Shown piece by piece: positions 1-5,000 of a DNA stretch of 5,000 nucleotides (position 1 is its first letter; every line of letters begins with the position of its first letter). The DNA is from Candidatus Zipacnadia bacterium (GTDB lineage Bacteria; Armatimonadota; Zipacnadia; Zipacnadales; Zipacnadaceae): NCBI GenBank assembly GCA_029821515.1, contig JALGTD010000137.1:1-5000 (forward strand), read 5' to 3'. The notes beneath the pieces were generated by a model that had not been told where the DNA came from, did not search any database, and saw only the letters and a program-made list of their open reading frames with translations. The position numbers and the translations under genes are program-made.

Positions 1-12
1 TACCTGAGCCTA

Positions 13-912
13 TTAGCCAAACAGTGGCGTGGGTCGTCCGTTCAACTGAGCAGACTTGGCCGCTGCCTCAACAAACGCCATAATCTCTACGGTCTCTTCG
101 ATGTCAAGCGGCGCAATGCCTGACTCAAACATGCCCACGACCTTCTTGAGCAGTTCCCTGTAGATGTAACTGGCATCAATCGAGCAGGCCCGCACCTCGT
201 TCTCGCACCACACAGTAAAGCCGTACCCGTGAGTTCCCGCGCGGGTTCCGCGAATACTGCCGAGCCGCCCGTCCTGCCAGCGACCAACCACCACCTCGGC
301 ATCGTCCTCATACGCACACCACACATCTTCACAGCCTGGCCCCATCAGCGCATAAAGCGTCTCCACCGCATGAATACCGTAGTGGAACAGGCCTGGATTC
401 TGCGGATGAAGACTCGCCGGACTGTAGGCCATCGCCCCAAGAATTTCGCCGGTCTGGTCCCGTTCAGCCTCCAACTGCTGAATCTCCAGGGCATAGCGAA
501 GCGACGAAGATGAAAACAGCGGGATATCGTTCGCCTTGGCCAGGTCAGCCAGCTCCTGGGCATCAGCAACCGAACAGGTAAAAGGCTTGTCAACGAAGGT
601 GGGAACCCCTGCCCCCAGAAACGGCCGGGCATACTCCAGATGAACGATGCCGCTCTGAAACTCAACCATCACCGCATCAACTTTGCCAATAAGCTCTTCC
701 GGGGCATCAACCACCTCCACTCCATAGCCTGCCACGGTCGCGGTGTATTCAGCCAGACTGTCATCATCAGTTATCTTGGAGGTGCCCGGAAAGCCAGCCA
801 CGACCTGGGCCCCCTCCACCCACTGATCCTCTTCAATGTCTACGTGATTAAGTCTCATAGTGAACTGAACAACGTGCGAGGTATCAAAACCAACCAATCC
901 TATGCGAATCAC
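13..912 (-). CDS. Gfo/Idh/MocA-family NAD(P)-dependent oxidoreductase (DTSH subtype)
   Basis: A 299-residue protein that should oxidise or reduce a sugar, inositol or related polyol with NAD(P) in the cytoplasm; the substrate cannot be read from the sequence. The N-terminal beta-alpha-beta opening (residues 2-13, IRIGLVGFDTSH) is a Rossmann start, but the classical GxGxxG reads GLVGFD. Residues 107-110 are VDKP, equivalent to the family's E/D-K-P motif with the likely catalytic Lys109. SSSLRY (135-140) and HYGIH (177-181) lie where the family builds its active site; the usual Asp upstream of the last His is not evident. The GTG start at 912 was chosen because a Shine-Dalgarno site lies 7 bases upstream and the Rossmann strand begins at once. 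The frame stays open to an ATG at 1041, but those 43 extra residues resemble no family N-terminus. It is divergent from the neuB-like gene. Family call is firm, specificity unknown. Confidence 0.88.
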   Translation of the reverse strand: MIRIGLVGFDTSHVVQFTMRLNHVDIEEDQWVEGAQVVAGFPGTSKITDDDSLAEYTATVAGYGVEVVDAPEELIGKVDAVMVEFQSGIVHLEYARPFLGAGVPTFVDKPFTCSVADAQELADLAKANDIPLFSSSSLRYALEIQQLEAERDQTGEILGAMAYSPASLHPQNPGLFHYGIHAVETLYALMGPGCEDVWCAYEDDAEVVVGRWQDGRLGSIRGTRAGTHGYGFTVWCENEVRACSIDASYIYRELLKKVVGMFESGIAPLDIEETVEIMAFVEAAAKSAQLNGRPTPLFG

Positions 913-919
913 TCTAGAA

Positions 920-926
920 CTCCTTT
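920..926 (-). promoter_or_regulatory. Shine-Dalgarno site fixing the GTG start of the oxidoreductase
   Basis: On the minus strand this reads AAAGGAG, with 7 bases between it and the GTG at 912. It is the only good ribosome binding site near the beginning of the Rossmann fold. It argues against the longer reading that begins at 1041. Confidence 0.8.
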
Positions 927-1050
927 CAACAACACTAGTTTGCCATACGTTACTGCATGCCGCGTAGATTAACCAAGCCGGGCACCGATACCTTCCCAGC
1001 CAGAGAAATTTCGGACTGGCTTGCCTGTGTATGCAGCTCACCCCGTATGC

Positions 1051-1080
1051 TTGCCGACTTGCGTCTGCTTCTGATATACT
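1051..1080 (+). promoter_or_regulatory. Sigma70-like promoter for the neuB-family gene, extended -10
   Basis: TTGCCG (1051-1056), an 18-base spacer and TATACT (1075-1080), with TG at 1072-1073 forming an extended -10 element. Transcription would start near 1087, leaving a leader of about 88 bases before the ATG at 1175. No riboswitch or attenuator fold is obvious in that leader. I could not find an equally good leftward promoter for the oxidoreductase in 913-1050. Confidence 0.6.
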
Positions 1081-1174
1081 TTATGGTCAGGCAGCATCGC
1101 AGCAGCCTTAGTCACAAACAATACGGAGTCAAGTACGCAGTCTCGCGCGGGCAGGACCAAAGCGGAGAGGAACA

Positions 1175-1999
1175 ATGATGGCAAATACCACGATTATCGC
1201 AGAAATCGGGGAGAACCACCACGGCGACTGGGACATCGCCGCAGCTATGGTAGAAGCAGCGGCCCACAACGGAGCAGATATTGTGAAATTCCAGTCCTAT
1301 TTGCCCGAGCAACTATCGCCCGATGACCCTGAGTACGAGTGGTTCAAGCAAGTCTCGCTGTCCGAGGAATTGCATTTCGTCTTCAAAGAGCAGGTCGAAG
1401 AGCTCGGCGCTGAGTTTATGAGCTCACCGTTTACTCCCAGCCGAGCTGCGTTTCTGTGCGAAGAGGTCGGCTGTGAGTCAATCAAGGTGGCCAGCCCCGT
1501 GATGATGAATTTTGAGATGCTGGACGTGATTAACTCGCACGCTCCTACGGTCAAGCGGGTCTATCTGTCCACCGGAATGGCCACTATTGATGAAATTCAA
1601 GCCGCCCTGGCTCATCTGGATGACACTGAAGAGGTGACGATACTCCACTGTGTCACCCAGTATCCCACGCCACCGCGCCTGGCCAATCTACGGGCCATCA
1701 CCACTTTAGCTGAGGCTTTTCCGGAGAATCCCATCGGCTACTCGGATCATACCGTGGGTATCCTGGCCTGCCTGGGGGCCGTGGCACTGGGAGCTACTGT
1801 GCTTGAGAAGCACTTCACCTTCAGCAAGCTGCTGCCGGGCACAGATCACCTGCCGGCGATGTTGCCCGAGGAACTTGCCCAGCTACGCGAACAGGCTGAC
1901 CAGCTTGCGCAAATGCGCGGTGACGGGGTTAAGGCCCCGGCCCCGGAAGAGGTTGAGATAAGAGAGTTCGTGCGCAGCCGTTTCCACGAGCCCGCTTGA
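1175..1999 (+). CDS. NeuB-family (N-acetylneuraminate synthase-like) sugar synthase, no SAF domain
   Basis: A 274-residue TIM-barrel enzyme of the NeuB family. Members condense phosphoenolpyruvate with an N-acetylhexosamine-type aldose in the cytoplasm to give nonulosonic acids such as sialic, legionaminic or pseudaminic acid; which sugar is used here is unknown. Family motifs run in order: AEIGENHHG (9-17), VKFQ (37-40), FMSSPF (81-86), IKVAS (103-107), STGM (132-135), LHCVTQYPTP (157-166), GYSDHT (188-193), EKHFT (211-215) and TDH (223-225). His192 and His213 match the two metal-binding histidines of meningococcal NeuB in motif and in their 21-residue spacing. Known NeuB enzymes are about 350 residues and end in an antifreeze-like SAF domain; this one stops where that domain would begin. 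GGAGAGG (1164-1170) lies 4 bases before ATG 1175 and 7 before the tandem ATG 1178, so either could be the start. No CMP-sugar synthetase lies nearby. Confidence 0.9.
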   Translation: MMANTTIIAEIGENHHGDWDIAAAMVEAAAHNGADIVKFQSYLPEQLSPDDPEYEWFKQVSLSEELHFVFKEQVEELGAEFMSSPFTPSRAAFLCEEVGCESIKVASPVMMNFEMLDVINSHAPTVKRVYLSTGMATIDEIQAALAHLDDTEEVTILHCVTQYPTPPRLANLRAITTLAEAFPENPIGYSDHTVGILACLGAVALGATVLEKHFTFSKLLPGTDHLPAMLPEELAQLREQADQLAQMRGDGVKAPAPEEVEIREFVRSRFHEPA

Positions 2000-2024
2000 C
2001 AGAATCCCCAATCCGTGAGAAAAT
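1996..2024 (+). promoter_or_regulatory. Promoter of tRNA-Gln, overlapping the neuB stop codon
   Basis: A perfect TTGACA (1996-2001), a 17-base spacer and GAAAAT (2019-2024), with TG at 2016-2017 giving an extended -10. The predicted start, about 2031, leaves only some 6 bases before the mature tRNA. The -35 box contains the TGA stop of the preceding gene (1997-1999), so the tRNA promoter is packed directly against that gene. The -10 match is only 4 of 6. Confidence 0.6.
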
Positions 2025-2036
2025 AGCAGTGTATGC

Positions 2037-2110
2037 TGCCGGGTGGTGAAGTGGTATCACGGCTGACTCTGGATCAGTTATCGCAGGTTCGACCCCTGCC
2101 CCGGCAGCCA
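2037..2110 (+). tRNA. tRNA-Gln, anticodon CTG (reads CAG)
   Basis: All arms fold cleanly. The acceptor is TGCCGGG (2037-2043) with CCCGGCA (2100-2106). The D stem is GTGA (2046-2049) with TCAC (2057-2060). The anticodon stem is GCTGA (2062-2066) with TCAGT (2074-2078), closing on a G-T pair. The T stem is GCAGG (2083-2087) with CCTGC (2095-2099), around the loop TTCGACC. The anticodon loop CTCTGGA puts CTG at 2069-2071. The variable loop has 4 bases, the discriminator is G2107, and CCA is encoded (2108-2110). The T1-A72 end pair is typical of bacterial glutamine tRNAs and supports the identity. The D loop is short, 7 bases, but keeps its GG. Confidence 0.97.
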
Positions 2111-2237
2111 GTTTTGTGCGTGTTAGGCAGTAGGCTCATATCCAATCTAAAATCGTTAGGTGGCTTGGTGCCAACAATCCTTGGACTTGCTCCGGCGCAC
2201 TTACCTCTTCCCTACTCCCTGCCCAGCACTACATAGC

Positions 2238-2266
2238 TTGAGTCAATCAGTTGCCCTGTGTATACT
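2238..2266 (+). promoter_or_regulatory. Sigma70-like promoter for acpS and the downstream permease
   Basis: TTGAGT (2238-2243), an optimal 17-base spacer and TATACT (2261-2266). Transcription would begin near 2273 and leave a leader of about 39 bases before the acpS ATG. The 127 bases between the tRNA and this promoter hold no gene or clear hairpin terminator that I can recognise. Confidence 0.6.
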
Positions 2267-2311
2267 TGCATTACACACATCTCCCGGTTCCCGGCATTTG
2301 CGAACTATACA

Positions 2312-2707
2312 ATGATAATCGGCATTGGCACTGACATCATAGAAGTTGACAGAATCAATCGCCTGGTGGGCAAATACGGCCAGCGGTTTATTGACAGGAT
2401 ATTCACTGACGTGGAACAGGAGGTCTGCCTGGGCATGGCAAATCAGGGGCAGCGGCTGGCGGCGCGCTTTGCCGCCAAAGAATCAGTTATGAAAGCTCTG
2501 GGCACCGGTTGGGCGGGGGGGGTGCGCTTCAAAGACATCGAGATACCCTCCAGCGAGAAACAGCGGCCGCAAGTGCAGTTGCGGGGGGCCGCCGCCGAGC
2601 TTGCCCGCAAGCTGGGCGGGGCCAGGTGGCACCTGTCACTGACTCATATTGACCGCTTTGCGGTGGCATTTGTTGTACTCGAAGGACCCGACACTGCTCA
2701 AACCTGA
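2312..2707 (+). CDS. acpS: Holo-[acyl-carrier-protein] synthase
   Basis: A 131-residue cytoplasmic enzyme, the usual AcpS length. It transfers 4'-phosphopantetheine from coenzyme A to a serine of apo-acyl carrier protein, activating fatty acid synthesis. The N-terminal IGIGTDIIEVDRI (3-15) contains the Mg-binding Asp8. RLAARFAAKESVMKALGTGW (48-67) contains the second metal ligand Glu57 and the conserved Lys61. GVRFKDIEI (70-78) and HLSLTH (107-112), followed by FAVAFVV, complete the family pattern. ATG 2312 was chosen because family members begin within a few residues of the GTD motif, and because an upstream GTG at 2258 in the same frame lies inside the predicted promoter. No good Shine-Dalgarno site precedes the ATG. 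A run of eight G at 2515-2522 lies within the gene, with the frame intact. The permease gene follows after 28 bases, probably on the same transcript. Confidence 0.95.
   Translation: MIIGIGTDIIEVDRINRLVGKYGQRFIDRIFTDVEQEVCLGMANQGQRLAARFAAKESVMKALGTGWAGGVRFKDIEIPSSEKQRPQVQLRGAAAELARKLGGARWHLSLTHIDRFAVAFVVLEGPDTAQT
2515..2522 (+). repeat. Homopolymer run of eight G inside acpS
   Basis: Eight consecutive G, preceded by GGGC, encode part of the Ala-Gly-Gly-Val stretch just after the conserved GTGW of AcpS. The frame is maintained on both sides. Runs like this can slip during replication and are also frequent sequencing-error sites. Confidence 0.9.
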
Positions 2708-2735
2708 TCGTCAGAAGAGGGGCCTGTGAGCTGTG

Positions 2736-3815
2736 ATGCGTCGGCTGGATCGCTACATCCTGCGCCAGTTCGTTTTGCCCTTCATCGTCGGCGTGCTTAT
2801 TTTCGTGATCATTCTCCTGGGCGATGAGGCCCGCAAGCTGAGCGCAGTCATAATCGGGGCGCGGGTTTCTCCAAAGCTCATTGCTCTTTATCTGCTGTAT
2901 CGCGCGCCTCAGGCGCTGGTCTGGTCATTGCCGGTAGGCACGCTGGTCGGGGTGGCGATGACGATGACTAACCTCAGCCGCCGCCTCGAGACCGTGGCTA
3001 TGCGCACCGCCGGCCTGCCCTTCGCCCGAATATCGCTTTCGCTTGTCTTGCTGGGGGCTCTGGCCAGCGGGGCCTCTTTTGCAGTAAACGAATGGCTGGT
3101 GCCAGCCAGCAATGAAGCCTCCCACCAGGTCTTCGCCATCATAACTCACAGCCAACCGGTGATCCGCCAGGAGTACAACCAGTTTTTTCGCGACGACCAG
3201 GGCCACATATTCTACGTCCGGCAGATGAACGCCGATAAGAATGAACTCTCTGAAATTGCTATCTGGCAGGAAGATGATGCCGGGCGCTTGACCTCGATCA
3301 CCGTCGCGAACCGGGCTACGCTCCACGGTTCGGTCTGGATGCTGGAGCAGGGATATACGGTCTATCTGGACGCGCAGGGCAATGTGAAAGAAGATGAGCG
3401 TACAGAGTTTACCCGGCGGCCCATCAAACTCCAACGCGCTCTCCAGCACTACTACGCAGAGAAGCGCACGCCCTACGAGATGACCGCCGACGAGCTTGCC
3501 CACCTCGCTGCGACCCTGGCTGAGACCGGCCAGCCAACTTATGCGCTGCGCACCCACTGGCACTTTAAGTACGCCATCCCGATGGCCTGTCTGGTTTTTG
3601 CACTGATAGCTGCGCCACTGGCCGACCGCTATGCCCACCTGGGCAGCTTCACCGGCCTGACAATAGCCATTGTACTAGTATTTTTATACAATGGCGTGCG
3701 TTCATGGGGATTGGCCCTGGGGCTGGCCGGCAGCGTTCCTCCTATGCTGGCCGCCTGGGCACAGAATATCATCTTCGGAGCAATTGGTCTCTACCTACTG
3801 CTTACCCGCAGGTAG
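2736..3815 (+). CDS. LptF/LptG-family (YjgP/YjgQ) lipopolysaccharide export permease
   Basis: A 359-residue inner-membrane protein, matching the length of E. coli LptF and LptG (about 360). The family's permease subunits work with the LptB ATPase to extract lipopolysaccharide from the inner membrane and feed it to the LptC/LptA bridge. It opens with the hallmark RRLDRYILRQF. Hydrophobic segments lie near residues 12-29, 54-78 and 98-117, then a polar, probably periplasmic domain (about 120-270), then three more near 277-295, 303-325 and 334-356. Other signatures are LPVGTLVG, NLSRRLETVAMRTAG, NEWLVPASN and FKYAIPMACLVFALIAAPL. LptF and LptG cannot be told apart here. AGAGGGG (2716-2722) lies 13 bases before ATG 2736 and 10 before an in-frame GTG at 2733, so the start could be one codon earlier. 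It lies downstream of acpS and is convergent with the mscS-type gene. No second permease gene is adjacent. Confidence 0.9.
   Translation: MRRLDRYILRQFVLPFIVGVLIFVIILLGDEARKLSAVIIGARVSPKLIALYLLYRAPQALVWSLPVGTLVGVAMTMTNLSRRLETVAMRTAGLPFARISLSLVLLGALASGASFAVNEWLVPASNEASHQVFAIITHSQPVIRQEYNQFFRDDQGHIFYVRQMNADKNELSEIAIWQEDDAGRLTSITVANRATLHGSVWMLEQGYTVYLDAQGNVKEDERTEFTRRPIKLQRALQHYYAEKRTPYEMTADELAHLAATLAETGQPTYALRTHWHFKYAIPMACLVFALIAAPLADRYAHLGSFTGLTIAIVLVFLYNGVRSWGLALGLAGSVPPMLAAWAQNIIFGAIGLYLLLTRR
3666..3695. repeat. Perfect 9-bp inverted repeat inside the permease gene
   Basis: GCCATTGTA (3666-3674) and TACAATGGC (3687-3695) are exact reverse complements around a 12-base spacer rich in A and T. 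The element lies in the codons of the fifth hydrophobic segment (around IVLVFLYNGV) and is more AT-rich than the gene around it. It could form a hairpin in the mRNA or be a protein-binding palindrome, or it could be coincidence. No promoter with acceptable spacing was found around it. Confidence 0.8.
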
Positions 3816-3818
3816 GTA
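3792..3818. terminator. Hairpin between convergent genes, possible bidirectional terminator
   Basis: TACCTACTGC (3792-3801) pairs with GCAGGTAGGTA (3808-3818) to give a 10-bp stem with a single bulged G and a 6-base loop. It spans the last codons and TAG stop of the permease gene and ends 11 bases before the stop codon of the convergent channel gene. No T-run follows on either strand, so a classical intrinsic terminator is not shown. The hairpin itself is clear; its role is inferred from position. Confidence 0.4.
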
Positions 3819-3828
3819 CAGCTACTCA

Positions 3829-4833
3829 TCAACGCCGCGGAATAACCTCCGTTGCGCTTACCGATGCCTTTGTCTCCTCAATATGTGCGCTCACTTCACT
3901 GATATCAGCATACACGCGCATTTTGAGTTTCTCGGCTACCGCTATGTCCATTTCATCAAGCATAATCTGTGCACGGGTAGCCAACTCTTCGGTGGCGATC
4001 CAGTCCTGCGTGGGGAAGACCGCCAGGGGCAAACGCACGAGGTTGGGGTAATCTCGCGACTGGGCCACGACGGCCGGACCCATGTCGGTTATGTGCAGCG
4101 GGTACTTCTCGGTCATCTCGGCACTCAAGTTGTCCAGCCCCGCCCGCACTCGCTCTGCCTCAGCAGCGTCAGCCAGTGGAATCTCGAGAACATAGTTAAT
4201 GTAGGGCTCCTCGTAGACCGTCACCGCCGTAATCGAGCCGTTGGGAATGTGATGAAACTGGTTGTCCAGATCGCGCAGCACCGTGGTGCGGAAGCGGATC
4301 TCTTCGACGCGACCGAACTTTCCGCCAAGATTAACGTAATCACCTTCGGTATACTGGCCCTCCAGCAGCAAGAACAGACCACTTACCAAATCCTTGACCA
4401 GAGTCTGGGCGCCAAAGGCCACGGCCGCGCCCAGGAAGCCAATGCCAGTGAGCAGAGGGAGGACGGGGATGCCTATTACACTCATAATCCAGACCAACGC
4501 CACCAGCGCGATTACCCACTTGACGCCACTGCCGACGATGGACAGCACAGTGGCGGCCCGCAGCATGCGTAGTTGCGGCAGCCCCTCCAGCGTTTGTGCC
4601 GTTTGCAGGAGCTTGCGGCGAGCCCGGCCTAGAATGAGCAGAACCAGCCAATATGCAGCAACGGAAACAAGCACGATTACCAGGATGCTCGCCGCTCGGC
4701 CGGCCAGTGTCTCGGGCGCCAGAATCTGTCTGGTCAATTCCTGCAAGAAAGAACTACTGGAAACCTGCCCGACCGCCTCGGCGGCCTTATCCGCAATCTG
4801 CGTGGTAGCCTGTTGTGTAGCCTCTTCCCCCAT
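3829..4833 (-). CDS. MscS-family small-conductance mechanosensitive ion channel
   Basis: A 334-residue inner-membrane channel protein. MscS-type channels open under membrane tension and release solutes during osmotic downshock. The N-terminus (1-45) is polar and may be amphipathic. Hydrophobic segments follow near 47-68 and 105-125. The pore-lining helix begins about 126 and has the alternating Gly/Ala face of the family: TGIGFLGAAVAFGAQTLVKD (129-148), then LVSGLFLLLEGQ. The cytoplasmic beta domain signature is clear: EGDYVNLGGKFGRVEEIRFR (163-182), then TTVLRDLDNQFHHIPNGSI (183-201). The remainder fits the mixed alpha/beta vestibule. At 334 residues it is longer than E. coli MscS (286), mostly from the extra N-terminal region and a C-terminal tail. 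The ATG at 4833 has an excellent GGAGGT site (minus strand, 4842-4847) 8 bases upstream. It is convergent with the permease gene, with 13 bases between them. Confidence 0.93.
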   Translation of the reverse strand: MGEEATQQATTQIADKAAEAVGQVSSSSFLQELTRQILAPETLAGRAASILVIVLVSVAAYWLVLLILGRARRKLLQTAQTLEGLPQLRMLRAATVLSIVGSGVKWVIALVALVWIMSVIGIPVLPLLTGIGFLGAAVAFGAQTLVKDLVSGLFLLLEGQYTEGDYVNLGGKFGRVEEIRFRTTVLRDLDNQFHHIPNGSITAVTVYEEPYINYVLEIPLADAAEAERVRAGLDNLSAEMTEKYPLHITDMGPAVVAQSRDYPNLVRLPLAVFPTQDWIATEELATRAQIMLDEMDIAVAEKLKMRVYADISEVSAHIEETKASVSATEVIPRR

Positions 4834-4852
4834 ACTGACTTACCTCCATACA

Positions 4853-4874
4853 TCTCAGATATAACAAACTGAGA
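4853..4874. repeat. Inverted repeat spanning the candidate mscS -10, operator-like
   Basis: TCTCAG (4853-4858) and CTGAGA (4869-4874) are exact reverse complements separated by 10 bases. The candidate -10 lies in the spacer and slightly overlaps the left arm, a position where a bound repressor would block transcription. Six-base arms are short enough to arise by chance. Confidence 0.3.
4858..4866 (-). promoter_or_regulatory. Weak candidate extended -10 promoter for the MscS-type gene
   Basis: On the minus strand the sequence reads TGT followed by TATATC (4863-4858), an extended -10 pattern. A start near 4851 would leave an 18-base leader that still includes the GGAGGT site. No good -35 box lies at the right distance, so this is tentative. 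Confidence 0.35.
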
Positions 4875-4954
4875 ACTGCTTGCTGTTGACAAGCTCCAGC
4901 AGGGTGATATCCGCCGAGGCCCGCCGCCTGATTATTGGGAGTTGCTCCGTGGCG

Positions 4955-4982
4955 CTGGCAGAAAATCGCTGTCTTGTATCAT
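4955..4982 (+). promoter_or_regulatory. Tentative rightward promoter near the window edge
   Basis: CTGGCA (4955-4960), a 16-base spacer and TATCAT (4977-4982) form a plausible sigma70-like pair pointing out of the window. Transcription would begin near 4989. No start codon or RNA gene can be confirmed in the remaining bases, so what it would drive is unknown. Confidence 0.25.
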
Positions 4983-5000
4983 AGTGGTAGCCCGAAACAG

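Noticed and set aside
913..1041. A 43-residue N-terminal extension of the oxidoreductase beginning at an ATG at 1041.
   Set aside because: It resembles no family N-terminus, and a good Shine-Dalgarno site directly precedes the GTG at 912, where the Rossmann strand begins.
1083..1178. A 31-codon open frame whose TGA overlaps the neuB ATG (ATGA), resembling a coupled leader peptide.
   Set aside because: Its ATG lies upstream of the predicted transcription start (about 1087), it has no ribosome binding site, and its composition is not distinctive.
2000..2036. A frameshifted remnant of the missing NeuB SAF domain.
   Set aside because: Only 37 bases separate the stop from the tRNA, and they are occupied by the tRNA promoter. 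A SAF domain needs about 180 or more bases.
2090..2110. The tRNA 3' end as an attachment site for an integrated element.
   Set aside because: No second copy of the tRNA 3' end and no integrase appears in the window; the neighbours are housekeeping genes.
2165..2184. Short TTGG/CCAA inverted repeats between the tRNA and the acpS promoter.
   Set aside because: Four-base arms are expected by chance and no T-run follows, so neither a terminator nor an operator is supported.
2258..2311. An upstream GTG start for acpS adding 18 residues.
   Set aside because: The GTG overlaps the spacer and -10 of the predicted promoter, and AcpS proteins begin right at the GTD motif.
2925..3638. A 237-codon leftward open frame opposite the permease gene.
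   Set aside because: It lies entirely within a well-supported LptF/LptG-family gene and shows no domain or ribosome binding site of its own.
3691..4572. A 293-codon rightward open frame opposite the channel gene.
   Set aside because: It is antisense to a clear MscS-family gene, starts within the permease gene, and its translation has no recognisable domain. It is a by-product of the codon use on the other strand.

Overview
The window is ordinary chromosomal DNA of a bacterium with moderately high GC, roughly 55-58% by eye. It has five protein genes and one tRNA gene. An LptF/LptG-type lipopolysaccharide-export permease points to a diderm (outer-membrane) lineage. The Shine-Dalgarno sites and sigma70-like promoters are conventional. 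The 'G-x-D-T-S-H' type of Gfo/Idh/MocA oxidoreductase is, from memory, most familiar in Planctomycetes, Verrucomicrobia, Poribacteria, Latescibacteria and similar environmental groups. No finer placement can be supported.

Layout, left to right. A Gfo/Idh/MocA-family oxidoreductase gene runs leftward (13-912). A 262-base divergent region (913-1174) carries a convincing extended -10 promoter pointing right. It drives a NeuB-family synthase gene (1175-1999) that consists only of the catalytic barrel and lacks the usual C-terminal SAF domain. A TTGACA element overlapping the neuB stop codon begins the promoter of a tRNA-Gln(CUG) gene (2037-2110), which encodes its CCA end. Positions 2111-2237 contain nothing I can recognise. 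A second strong promoter (2238-2266) precedes acpS (2312-2707), followed 28 bases later by a LptF/LptG-family permease gene (2736-3815), apparently one transcription unit. An MscS-type mechanosensitive channel gene (3829-4833) runs leftward, convergent with the permease and separated from it by 13 bases. A bulged hairpin sits at the junction. The last 167 bases hold a weak candidate promoter and an inverted repeat upstream of the channel gene, plus a tentative rightward promoter near the right edge.

How the genes fit together. The acpS-permease pair is an envelope and lipid set: AcpS activates the acyl carrier protein needed for fatty acid and lipid A synthesis, and the permease helps extract lipopolysaccharide from the inner membrane. 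MscS protects the same membrane against osmotic downshock. The divergent oxidoreductase and NeuB genes could belong to synthesis of a nonulosonic (sialic-acid-like) or other surface sugar. This rests only on family membership and adjacency, since no CMP-sugar synthetase, epimerase or aminotransferase is in the window.

I found no convincing undescribed system. The points most worth a second look are the SAF-less NeuB, the non-canonical NAD-binding motif of the oxidoreductase, a 9-bp perfect inverted repeat inside the permease gene, and an 8-G run in acpS.
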